From the NCBI GenBank assembly GCA_018268715.1, contig JAFDVZ010000008.1:556325-620324 (forward strand): a stretch of 64,000 nt of DNA. The letters run 5' to 3'. The notes under the pieces were generated by a model that did not search any database, had not been told where the DNA came from, and was given only the letters and a program-made list of their open reading frames with translations. This document shows, one piece after another, positions 1 to 7,549 of this stretch. The stretch comes from Acidobacteriota bacterium (GTDB lineage Bacteria > Acidobacteriota > Terriglobia > Bryobacterales > Bryobacteraceae). Within the stretch, counting starts at the first letter, position 1, and each line of letters begins with the position of its first letter. The position numbers and the translations under genes are program-made.

Positions 1-175
1 TGCCCGGTTGCCAGCCGCCGTCCAGAACAATACGCCGCCCGATGCTCAGGACTCCGTCAGCCTGAGCGACGACATGGTGGCGCTGCTCCAGTCGCGTAAC
101 GACTACGAAGCGAACACCAAGGTGGTGAAGACCTTCGACGAGATGACCAAGAGCCTGCTGAATATACTGGGCTGA
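1..175 (+). CDS. C-terminal end of a flagellar basal-body rod-type protein (partial)
   Basis: Only the last 57 codons are in the window, read from position 2 to the TGA at 173-175; the start lies upstream. The tail contains DDMVALLQSRNDYEANTKVV followed by KTFDEMTKSLLNILG. This fits the conserved C-terminal helix of the FlgB/FlgC/FlgG rod and hook family, whose usual form is an ARxxYEANxKVxxTxDEM heptad helix used for axial packing. FlgC is the closest remembered match because of the ending after DEM. The gene converges on nuoN with 4 bp between stop codons. The rest of the protein and its neighbours would be needed to say which rod subunit it is. Confidence 0.5.
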   Translation, partial: ARLPAAVQNNTPPDAQDSVSLSDDMVALLQSRNDYEANTKVVKTFDEMTKSLLNILG

Positions 176-179
176 GGCG

Positions 180-1649
180 TTACTTCACCAAGGCCGCCGA
201 GCGTCCCGCGAAGTCGAGCACCAGGGACGGGAAGATGCCGAGCACCAGGGTCGCAAGCGCCGACCCGAGGATCGCCACGCGCAGTCCCGCGCTGACCGGT
301 CCGATATTCTCGGTGGCCGCGCCCGGCTCCTTCATATACATCACGACGATCAGCCGCAGGTAGTAATACGCCGCCACGGCGCTGTTCAGCAGACCGATCA
401 CGGTCAGCCAAACCAGGTTCGAATCGAGCGCGGCGCGGAAGATGTAGAACTTGCCGAAGAAGCCGCCAGTCAACGGCACGCCGATCAGCGACAACAGGAA
501 AATGGTGAGCATCGCGGCCACCATCGGCTGGCGCTCGCCGAGTCCAGCCAGGTCGTCGACGTTCACAAACTTCTCGCCCTGCCGGGAGAACCACGTCACC
601 ACCGCGAACGCGCCGATTTGCATGAAGGCGTAAGCGGCCAGATAGAACATCGCGGCGGCCGTGCCGATTTCAGAATGAGCCGTCACCGCCACCAGCACGT
701 AGCCGGCGTGGGCGATCGAACTGTAGGCGAGCAGTCGCTTGATGTTGGTTTGGGTGAGCGCGGCGAAGTTGCCGACGATCATCGTGGCGATGGCGGAGCC
801 CCAGACGAATGGCTCCCAACGGGTGGCGATGGGCCCGAACGCGGTGATGAAGACGCGCAGGAAGACGGCGAAGGCGGCGGCCTTCGGCCCCGTGGACATG
901 AACGCCGATACAGGAGCGGGAGCGCCCTGATAGACGTCCGGCGCCCAGACCTGGAAGGGCGCGGCGGACACCTTGAAGGCGAAGCCGACGAACATCAGCG
1001 CGGCGGCCGTCCCCATCAGCACCAGGTTCGGCGCGCTCTCGGGAGTCATCAACACTCGGCGGACTTCAGCCAGGTTCGTCGAGCCGGTGAGCCCGTAGAC
1101 CCACGCCACGCCGTAGAGCAGAAACGCCGTGGCGAACGAGCCTAACAGGAAATACTTCAAGGCCGATTCGTTATTGCGGCGATCGTCGCGGAGATAGCCC
1201 GCCAGGATGTAACTCGCGATGGAGGAAATTTCGAGGCCGATGAACACCATGATGAGTTCGTTGGCGCTCGCCATCACGCACTGGCCGGCGATGGAAAACA
1301 GCAACAGGGCGTGGAACTCGCCCGCGTTGGCTTTCTCGCGATCGAGATACTGAGTCGAGGAGACGATGGTCAACAGGCCGATGACCAGCACCAGGATGCG
1401 GAAGAACGTGGCGAAGCCGTCGACGATCACCATGTTCTGGAAGCCGGTCCCGCCGACGCCGAGCGCGACGACGGAGCCCCAGATAGCGGCCAACAGGCCG
1501 GCTCCGGCCAACCAGCCGAGCGCGGGCTTACGACGCTCGCCGCCCACCGCTTCGAGGAACATGATCACCACGCCGACGACGGTGAGAATGATCTCCGGCA
1601 GATAGCGGAGATAGTCGTCAGCGGTTGGAATGAAGTTAGCGAGCGGCAC
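180..1649 (-). CDS. nuoN: NADH-quinone oxidoreductase subunit N
   Basis: 489-residue polytopic membrane protein of complex I, one of the three antiporter-like subunits of the proton-pumping arm. The proton-antiporter core is clear: GLEISSIASYILAGY and DDRRNNESALKYFLLGSF near residues 135-170, then KVSAAPFQVWAPDVYQGAP near residues 225-245, where the conserved lysine of the half-channel lies. The start is a GTG at 1647-1649 that overlaps the end of nuoM by 14 bp, implying translational coupling. It is the last gene of the minus-strand nuo operon, and its stop faces the flagellar-type gene 4 bp away. Length is normal for the family. Confidence 0.95.
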   Translation of the reverse strand: MPLANFIPTADDYLRYLPEIILTVVGVVIMFLEAVGGERRKPALGWLAGAGLLAAIWGSVVALGVGGTGFQNMVIVDGFATFFRILVLVIGLLTIVSSTQYLDREKANAGEFHALLLFSIAGQCVMASANELIMVFIGLEISSIASYILAGYLRDDRRNNESALKYFLLGSFATAFLLYGVAWVYGLTGSTNLAEVRRVLMTPESAPNLVLMGTAAALMFVGFAFKVSAAPFQVWAPDVYQGAPAPVSAFMSTGPKAAAFAVFLRVFITAFGPIATRWEPFVWGSAIATMIVGNFAALTQTNIKRLLAYSSIAHAGYVLVAVTAHSEIGTAAAMFYLAAYAFMQIGAFAVVTWFSRQGEKFVNVDDLAGLGERQPMVAAMLTIFLLSLIGVPLTGGFFGKFYIFRAALDSNLVWLTVIGLLNSAVAAYYYLRLIVVMYMKEPGAATENIGPVSAGLRVAILGSALATLVLGIFPSLVLDFAGRSAALVK

Positions 1650-3201
1650 TGCCCGTCTCCTTATTTTCCACGGCGCTCGATAACACCGGCGCGGGATTTT
1701 TTACGCTCACTCTGAAATCCACTCCCACTTTGCTTTGTTCGAGAATCTTGGCGGTCTGAGCGCTGATGGGCGGCAGGAACGACTGCGAGAACGACCCCAT
1801 CCAAACCATCAGGACCAGCAGCGGCAGCATGGCGGCCCACTCTCGCCCGCTTAAGTCGGGCATGTGGTGGGCTAAGTCCTCAGTGGCCCGGCCGTAGATG
1901 ACTCGCTGGTACATCCACAGCATGTAGACGGCCGAGAGGATGACGCCGATGGCGGCGAACACGGTCCACGAGAAGTTAACTGTCGCCGCGCCCTGCAGCA
2001 CCAGGAACTCGCCGATGAAATTATTCAGCAGCGGCAGGCCGATGCTCGCAAGAGTCGTAATCAGAAACACGGTGGACAGATTCGGCGCGGGCGTCGCCAC
2101 TCCGCCGAATGACTTGATCTCGAGCGAGTGACGCCGCTCATAGAGATAGCCGACCATGATGAACAGCCCGCCGGTGGAGATGCCGTGATTCAACATCTGA
2201 TACACCGCTCCGTCCATGCCCTGCTGCGTGAACGAGAAGATGCCGAGGACGACGAAGCCCAGGTGGCTGACCGATGAGTAGGCCACCAGTTTCTTCATGT
2301 TCGGCTGCACCATCGCGACCAGCGCGCCGTAGATGATGCCCGTGATGGCGAGCGCGTTGATCCAGCCCGAACAACTGCGCGCCGCGTTCGGGAACAGCGG
2401 CAGGCAGAAACGGATGAGTCCGTAACATCCCATCTTCAGCATGACGCTAGCCAGCATCACGGAGCCCGCGGTGGGGGCTTCCACGTGCGCGTCGGGCAAC
2501 CATGTGTGTAACGGGAATAGAGGAACCTTGATGGCGAAGGCGATGAAGAAGGCCAGGAACAGCAGGATCTGCTCCTCCCAACTCAGGCTCAGGCGACCGG
2601 TCTGGATCATGGACTGAATGATCGTGAAGTCGAACGAGCCGGAGCGGTTGTACAGATAGATCATCGCCGCCAGCATCAGCACCGAACCGGCCATCGTGTA
2701 CAGGAAGAACTTGACGGCGGCGTAGATCCGGCGGTCGTGGCCCCAGATGCCGATGAGGAAGTACATCGGCACCAGCGTGATTTCCCAGAACACGTAGAAC
2801 AGGAACAGGTCGAGCGCCACGAAGACGCCGATTAGCCCGAATTCCAGCAACAGCAGAAACGCGAAGTATTCCTTGACCCGGTTCTGAATGTACTTCCAGG
2901 AGATCACGATGCAGATCGGAGTCAGCAGCGTGGTCAACAGGATCAGCCAGAGGCTAAGTCCATCGAGTCCGACATGATAACGGATGGTCGGCGTGGAGAT
3001 CCACGGGATATCGGTCGAGAAGGTGTAGCCGGTGGGCTGCGCAAACCAGTACGGGCCGAGCAGGCCGAGCGACACCAGGAAGATAACCAGTGAAATGCCC
3101 AGCGCAGCAGTCCGGCTCATGCCGGGGGCGCCGCGCGGCACTAACAGCAGCGCGAGGAAACCGATCAGCGGGAGGAAGATTACGAGATCGAGTAAGCTCA
3201 T
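1636..3201 (-). CDS. nuoM: NADH-quinone oxidoreductase subunit M
   Basis: 521-residue antiporter-like membrane subunit of complex I. It carries the diagnostic KVPLFPLHTWLPDAHVEAPT segment near residues 224-243 and KKLVAYSSVSHLGFVVLGI near 305-323. The conserved Glu of helix 5 is in FWEITLVPMYFLIGIWG near residues 137-153. The ATG at 3199-3201 overlaps the nuoL stop (ATGA overlap) and the 3' end overlaps nuoN, so L-M-N is a tightly coupled block. The C-terminal 60 residues are polar and poorly conserved, ordinary for this subunit. Nothing suggests decay. Confidence 0.95.
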   Translation of the reverse strand: MSLLDLVIFLPLIGFLALLLVPRGAPGMSRTAALGISLVIFLVSLGLLGPYWFAQPTGYTFSTDIPWISTPTIRYHVGLDGLSLWLILLTTLLTPICIVISWKYIQNRVKEYFAFLLLLEFGLIGVFVALDLFLFYVFWEITLVPMYFLIGIWGHDRRIYAAVKFFLYTMAGSVLMLAAMIYLYNRSGSFDFTIIQSMIQTGRLSLSWEEQILLFLAFFIAFAIKVPLFPLHTWLPDAHVEAPTAGSVMLASVMLKMGCYGLIRFCLPLFPNAARSCSGWINALAITGIIYGALVAMVQPNMKKLVAYSSVSHLGFVVLGIFSFTQQGMDGAVYQMLNHGISTGGLFIMVGYLYERRHSLEIKSFGGVATPAPNLSTVFLITTLASIGLPLLNNFIGEFLVLQGAATVNFSWTVFAAIGVILSAVYMLWMYQRVIYGRATEDLAHHMPDLSGREWAAMLPLLVLMVWMGSFSQSFLPPISAQTAKILEQSKVGVDFRVSVKNPAPVLSSAVENKETGSAAR

Positions 3202-5093
3202 CGTCCAACTCCCAGACCGACGTAAAGAATCACGAGCAGGCTGCCCAGGACCACCCAGGCCGCGTACCCTCCAATGTTGCCGCCCTGCAGCAGCCGTAGC
3301 ACGTTACCCATGCCGCGCGCCCGGGCGCCGACGCCGTTCACCGTTCCGTCGATGACGCCGGCGTCCACGCCGCGCCACAAGACCGTGCGGGAACCCTCTT
3401 CAAGGGGGTGAACGATGGTGGCGTCGTACACCTCGTCAACGAAGTACTTGTTATAAAGCAGCTTGTACGGACCGCTCAGCGCGGAAGCGAGCGATTCCGC
3501 GAGCGACGGCTTCACCACATACAGGAAGAAGGCGATGGCGATGCCGATGAGGCCGGCAGCAACCGAGATATACACCAGCATGTGATTCTCGGGGCCTTCA
3601 GCCAGCGGGTACATCGGCTCCAGCCATTTCGGGATGTTGATGAAACCACCCGCGAGCGAACCGATCGCGAGAATCATCAACGGAACCGTCATCACTAGCG
3701 GCGATTCGTGCGGTTTGCCGTGACCGTGGCCGTGATCATCGCCATGGCCGTGTCCAGCGGCGTGCGGATTCGGTCCGCGATACTGGCCCGCGAAGGCGAG
3801 GAAGAAGGCTCGGAACACGTAGAAGGCGGTCATGCCTGCGGTAAATACGCCGACCCAGTACATCCACGGCGCGTGCTCGTAGGCGGCGGCCAGGATTTCG
3901 TCCTTACTGAAGAAACCGGAGAACGGCGGCACACCCGCGATGGCGACGCTCGCGCACAGCAGCGTGATCATGGTGATCGGCGTGTACTTGCGAAGCCCGC
4001 CCATGTAGCGGAGGTCCTGCTCTCCCGCGCAGGCGTGGATCACGCTGCCCGCGCCGAGGAAGAGCAGCGCCTTGAAGAAGGCGTGCGTCATGACGTGGAA
4101 GATGCCTGCTGAAAACGCGCCCGCTCCGCAGCCGAGGAACATGTAACCCAACTGCGACACCGTCGAGTAGGCGTACACTTTCTTGATGTCGTTCTGGACC
4201 AGGCCGATCGTGGCGGCAAAGAACGCGGTGGCGAGTCCAATGATGGCGACGACATTCATGGCCACGGGCGCCAGGTGGAACAGCGCCGCGCTGCGCGTCA
4301 CCATGTAGACGCCCGCGGTGACCATGGTGGCCGCGTGGATCAGGGCCGATACCGGCGTTGGGCCGGCCATCGCGTCGGGCAACCAGACGTACAGCGGAAG
4401 CTGGGCGGACTTGCCGGCGGCGCCCACCATCAGCAGCAGGCAGATCACCGTGATCACGCCGACGCCCGCCTCCGGAGTCATCGACTTGGCCGATGTGAAG
4501 ACGCGGCCGAAGTCGAGCGTTCCGAAGTTGACGAAGATCAGAAACATCGCCAGCGAGAAGCCGAAATCGCCGATGCGGTTGACGATGAACGCTTTCTTTC
4601 CGGCGTCGCCGGCGAACTTCTCCAGGAAGTAGAACCCGATGAGCAGGTAGCTGCACAGTCCCACGCCTTCCCAGCCGACAAACAGCAGCAGGAAGTTGGC
4701 GCCCAGCACGAGCACCAGCATGAAGAACATGAACAGGTTCAGGTAGGAGAAGAAGCGGTAGTAGCCGCCCTCATGCGCCATGTAACCGATGGCGTAGATA
4801 TGGATCAACGCGCCGACGCCAGTGACGACCAGGAGCATCACCGCGGTGAGCCGGTCGACCATCAGGTCGCAGCCGATCTGCAGGTTGCCGCTTTGGATCC
4901 AGGTGAAGTAGCTCTCCTTGACGGCGCTTTCGAGCGGCCAGGCGGCGCTGAGCGTCTTCAGCACCCAGAGGAAGGAGAGCAGAACGGATCCGACCGCAAC
5001 CAAGTTCACGACCTGTTTCGGCAGACGGCGTCCGAATACGCCGTTGATGGCGCTGCCGAGCAGGGGAAATATGGGAATGAGCCAGAGATTCAT
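3198..5093 (-). CDS. nuoL: NADH-quinone oxidoreductase subunit L
   Basis: 631-residue distal proton-pumping subunit of complex I. Recognisable segments are FVGWEGVGLCSYLLIGFYF, KKAFIVNRIGDFGFSLAM, QLPLYVWLPDAMAGPTPVSA and KKVYAYSTVSQLGYMFLG. The C-terminal part contains the lateral amphipathic-helix region followed by a last membrane segment (VVLGSLLVILYVGLGV). An odd feature is a histidine-rich loop near residues 440-466 with repeated GHGHG units and eight or more His, between two hydrophobic segments. Such loops occur in some acidobacterial and proteobacterial NuoL proteins, but the role is unknown. The gene follows nuoK by 3 bp and overlaps the nuoM start by 4 bp. Confidence 0.95.
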   Translation of the reverse strand: MNLWLIPIFPLLGSAINGVFGRRLPKQVVNLVAVGSVLLSFLWVLKTLSAAWPLESAVKESYFTWIQSGNLQIGCDLMVDRLTAVMLLVVTGVGALIHIYAIGYMAHEGGYYRFFSYLNLFMFFMLVLVLGANFLLLFVGWEGVGLCSYLLIGFYFLEKFAGDAGKKAFIVNRIGDFGFSLAMFLIFVNFGTLDFGRVFTSAKSMTPEAGVGVITVICLLLMVGAAGKSAQLPLYVWLPDAMAGPTPVSALIHAATMVTAGVYMVTRSAALFHLAPVAMNVVAIIGLATAFFAATIGLVQNDIKKVYAYSTVSQLGYMFLGCGAGAFSAGIFHVMTHAFFKALLFLGAGSVIHACAGEQDLRYMGGLRKYTPITMITLLCASVAIAGVPPFSGFFSKDEILAAAYEHAPWMYWVGVFTAGMTAFYVFRAFFLAFAGQYRGPNPHAAGHGHGDDHGHGHGKPHESPLVMTVPLMILAIGSLAGGFINIPKWLEPMYPLAEGPENHMLVYISVAAGLIGIAIAFFLYVVKPSLAESLASALSGPYKLLYNKYFVDEVYDATIVHPLEEGSRTVLWRGVDAGVIDGTVNGVGARARGMGNVLRLLQGGNIGGYAAWVVLGSLLVILYVGLGVGR

Positions 5094-5096
5094 CGT

Positions 5097-5423
5097 TTAG
5101 TACTTCATCGAATCGATTTCGTCGACTTCGAGCGTCCTACGATTCTTGAATACGGTCAGGATGATGGCGAGTCCGACCGCGGCTTCCGCGGCGGCCACCA
5201 CCATCACAAAGAACGAGAAGATGTGCCCGTCCACCTGCTTCAGCTTGTAGGAGAACGTCACGAAGCTGAGGTTCACGGCGTTGAGCATCAGTTCAATGGA
5301 CATGAACACCGTGATGATGTTCCTGCGGTAGAGAAACCCGGCGATCCCGAGTGCGAACAGGATGGCGCTCAGCAGCAGATACCAGGAGAGCGGAACGCTC
5401 GTGGGCAACGGTAGTTCCGGCAT
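5097..5423 (-). CDS. nuoK: NADH-quinone oxidoreductase subunit K
   Basis: 108-residue, three-helix membrane subunit of complex I (the MrpC/Nqo11 family). The core [19 protein letters not shown] near residues 40-58 contains the conserved glutamate in helix 2, and a second one follows in [18 protein letters not shown]. Both belong to the central hydrophilic axis of the membrane arm. It sits between nuoJ (3 bp gap) and nuoL (3 bp gap) in the standard order. The first 15 residues before the first helix are slightly longer than in Escherichia coli NuoK. Confidence 0.95.
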   Translation of the reverse strand: MPELPLPTSVPLSWYLLLSAILFALGIAGFLYRRNIITVFMSIELMLNAVNLSFVTFSYKLKQVDGHIFSFFVMVVAAAEAAVGLAIILTVFKNRRTLEVDEIDSMKY

Positions 5424-5426
5424 CGT

Positions 5427-5927
5427 TTAGTCGATCTCCTTCCGGGCCAAAACAATCGCTCCGAGAATGGCTATCAGGATAAGAACGGAGGTGATTTCAA
5501 ACGGCAGCAGATACTGGGTGAAGACCTTCCAGCCGATCTGCTGGGCCGTGCCGCCGGTGAAGGCGCCGAACTTCACGCCCTCAGCCTTGGGCAGCGCGCC
5601 CTGGATGATGAAGGCGATGACGCCGAGGAATCCGGCGAGCAGGGGCAGTCCGAACCAGCGGGCCTTGGTGGTCTTGAGCGTCTTCTTCTCCGCGCCGGAG
5701 TTCAGCAACATGATGGTGAAGACGAACAGCACCATGATGGCGCCGGCGTAGACGATCAACTGCGCCGCGGCGATGAATTCGCCGCCCAGCAACAGGTAGA
5801 GCACCGCGAGCGATCCCATCACGCCGATCAGGCTCAAGGCGCTCGAGATCGGGTGCGTCTGAACCACCAGGTTGATTCCGCACACCACGGCTATGGCGGC
5901 GAAGAGCAGGAACAGAATAGCGTCCAT
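5427..5927 (-). CDS. nuoJ: NADH-quinone oxidoreductase subunit J
   Basis: 166-residue, five-helix membrane subunit of complex I. The conserved third helix is seen as AAAQLIVYAGAIMVLFVFTIM near residues 53-73, the site of the pi-bulge that couples quinone chemistry to pumping. HPISSALSLIGVMGSLAVLYLL precedes it, as usual. The gene begins 2 bp after nuoH ends. In the usual nuo order nuoI lies between nuoH and nuoJ; here there is no room for it, so the peripheral ferredoxin-type subunit must be encoded elsewhere. Confidence 0.94.
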   Translation of the reverse strand: MDAILFLLFAAIAVVCGINLVVQTHPISSALSLIGVMGSLAVLYLLLGGEFIAAAQLIVYAGAIMVLFVFTIMLLNSGAEKKTLKTTKARWFGLPLLAGFLGVIAFIIQGALPKAEGVKFGAFTGGTAQQIGWKVFTQYLLPFEITSVLILIAILGAIVLARKEID

Positions 5928-5929
5928 GT

Positions 5930-7123
5930 TTATTTGGTTGTCACCGCCACCAGAAAAGCGGTGATGAGAAGGTTGACCATGGCCACCGGGAACAGGATCG
6001 TCCAGGCGAAGCGCATGAGTTGGTCATACCGAAAGCGCGGCAGCGTGCCGCGGATCCAGATGAACAGGAACAGAATGACGCCGACTTTGGCCGCAAACCA
6101 GAACAGCGGCAGCAGAATCTCGGCGACGATGGGAATCAGGAAAATCAGGGCAACGCCCAGGAAGGCGACGCCGGCCGCGGGGAGGGTGATGTTGTCCCAC
6201 TTACGAGCCGGGTTCAAACCGTGATAGATGGCGATGGCGCCGCTGAAGGCGAACAGCAGAGTCGGGATGAACTTCGAACCGTACTCGGCGGGAAACAGCG
6301 GTTGCCAGCCCCCCAGAAACAGGAGCGTCGCCATGCAGGAGACGGTGACCATGTTCGCGTATTCGGCCATGAAGAAGGATGCGAACTTCATGCTGGAGTA
6401 TTCGGTGTGAAATCCGGCGACGAGTTCGTTTTCCGCTTCAGGCAGGTCGAAGGGGACGCGGTTGGTTTCGGCGAAGGCGGCGATCAGGAATACGAGGAAA
6501 CCGAGCAGTTGCGGCCAGGGGCCCTGGAAGACGGCCCAGCGCGGGATGACGCCCAGGAAGAAGCCGCCCTGGGCGTCGACGATTTCGCGCAGGCTGAGCG
6601 AGTTCACCATCAACAGCGGGCAGGCGATGGCGAGGGCCATCGGCAATTCGTAGCTGATCATCTGCGCCGAGCTGCGCAAGCCGCCGAGCAGCGAGTATTT
6701 GTTATTCGAGGACCAGCCCGCCAGGGCCACGCCATACACGCCGACGCCCGACATGGCGAGGATGAACAGCACGCCGAAGTTCAGGTCGGTGAGCTGCATA
6801 TAGGTCTCGACGCCCAGGATGTTGACCTTCCCGCCGAAGGGAATGACGGCGATGGAGATCAAGGCGAACATGACGGCGAGAAACGGCGCCAGCAGGTAGA
6901 ACAGCGTATGCACGTGCGAAGGAATCATGTCTTCCTTCGTGAGCAGCTTGATGACGTCGGCGAGCGGCTGGAGCAACCCGTGCGGTCCCACGCGCCGGGG
7001 TCCGACGCGAAGTTGGATGTGCGCGATGACCTTGCGCTCGATCCACTGCAGGTAGGCGAGCGTGGTCATCAGCACGAAGGCTACGATGCCCGCCTTGATC
7101 AGAGAAAGGATGAAGAAATTCAT
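5930..7123 (-). CDS. nuoH: NADH-quinone oxidoreductase subunit H
   Basis: 397-residue membrane subunit that forms the quinone tunnel entrance with NuoB and NuoD. Conserved loops are present: ERKVIAHIQLRVGPRRVGPHG near residues 29-49, LVNSLSLREIV-like helix segments, and AETNRVPFDLPEAENELVAG near 214-233, containing the acidic E-channel residues. The ATG at 7121-7123 is preceded by a heptanucleotide repeat array (7132-7159) in place of a purine-rich ribosome-binding site. The next gene upstream is an inserted four-helix-bundle gene, not nuoG. About 50 residues longer than the shortest family members, mostly in loops. Confidence 0.95.
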   Translation of the reverse strand: MNFFILSLIKAGIVAFVLMTTLAYLQWIERKVIAHIQLRVGPRRVGPHGLLQPLADVIKLLTKEDMIPSHVHTLFYLLAPFLAVMFALISIAVIPFGGKVNILGVETYMQLTDLNFGVLFILAMSGVGVYGVALAGWSSNNKYSLLGGLRSSAQMISYELPMALAIACPLLMVNSLSLREIVDAQGGFFLGVIPRWAVFQGPWPQLLGFLVFLIAAFAETNRVPFDLPEAENELVAGFHTEYSSMKFASFFMAEYANMVTVSCMATLLFLGGWQPLFPAEYGSKFIPTLLFAFSGAIAIYHGLNPARKWDNITLPAAGVAFLGVALIFLIPIVAEILLPLFWFAAKVGVILFLFIWIRGTLPRFRYDQLMRFAWTILFPVAMVNLLITAFLVAVTTK

Positions 7124-7131
7124 TGGTTAGT

Positions 7132-7159
7132 GGCGAGTGACGAGTGACGAGTGGCGAGT
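7132..7159. repeat. Four-copy 7-bp tandem repeat upstream of nuoH
   Basis: Four consecutive heptamers of the form GRCGAGT (plus strand): GGCGAGT, GACGAGT, GACGAGT, GGCGAGT. A degenerate fifth unit abuts the nuoH start codon on the left. They fill the 46-bp space between the four-helix-bundle gene and nuoH, where a Shine-Dalgarno sequence would normally be. Seen directly in the sequence; the function is unknown. Confidence 0.85.
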
Positions 7160-7169
7160 GGCCATAATG

Positions 7170-7544
7170 TCAATTCGCCGTCCTCCTGCTAATGGCAGCA
7201 GACAGTCCATGTATCAAACGCCCCACCTCCGTGGCGTGCGCCAGCAAAGGATCAACCGACTCCTTACCCAAGTAATTCAGACGCTCCGCGATCATCAACT
7301 GCGTTTCTACTTCGCTCAACGAGCCCTTCGCGACCGACAGGAAGTGGAGAAACTCCCTGCTTCCAGCCCTGCTCTGACCTTCGGCGATGTTCGATGGAAT
7401 CGAAACCACCGATCTCCTAAGCTGCGAGGTCAGCCCGTATAGTTCTTCCTTGGGGAATCCTCGCGAGACCCGGTAGACTTCCTCCACCAGATCCATGGCC
7501 TTCTGCCAAGCCACCAGTTCGTTGTAGCGTTGAACCGTCGCCAC
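7170..7544 (-). CDS. Four-helix-bundle protein of the S23/23S rRNA intervening-sequence family
   Basis: 124 residues. It matches the family first seen as ORFs in 23S rRNA intervening sequences: an N-terminal LVAWQKAMDLVEEVYRVS helix, FPKEELYGLTSQLRRSVVSI, the signature SIPSNIAEGQSR, and EFLHFLSVAKGSLSEVETQL near residues 66-85. Members form homopentamers of four-helix bundles; their cellular role is not known. The gene has a GTG start 5 bp after the nuoG stop and is read with the operon, separating nuoG from nuoH. Heptanucleotide repeats lie on both sides (7132-7159 and 7655-7682). Such genes are often inserted between unrelated operon genes, so this is probably a mobile-like passenger and not a complex I subunit. 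Confidence 0.88.
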   Translation of the reverse strand: MATVQRYNELVAWQKAMDLVEEVYRVSRGFPKEELYGLTSQLRRSVVSIPSNIAEGQSRAGSREFLHFLSVAKGSLSEVETQLMIAERLNYLGKESVDPLLAHATEVGRLIHGLSAAISRRTAN

Positions 7545-7549
7545 CTGGC

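Noticed and set aside
4275-5414. Long plus-strand open frame of 379 codons opposite nuoL and nuoK
   Set aside because: It is exactly antisense to two certain genes and has a Glu/Gln/His/Asp-rich composition that comes from the reverse complement of hydrophobic codons.
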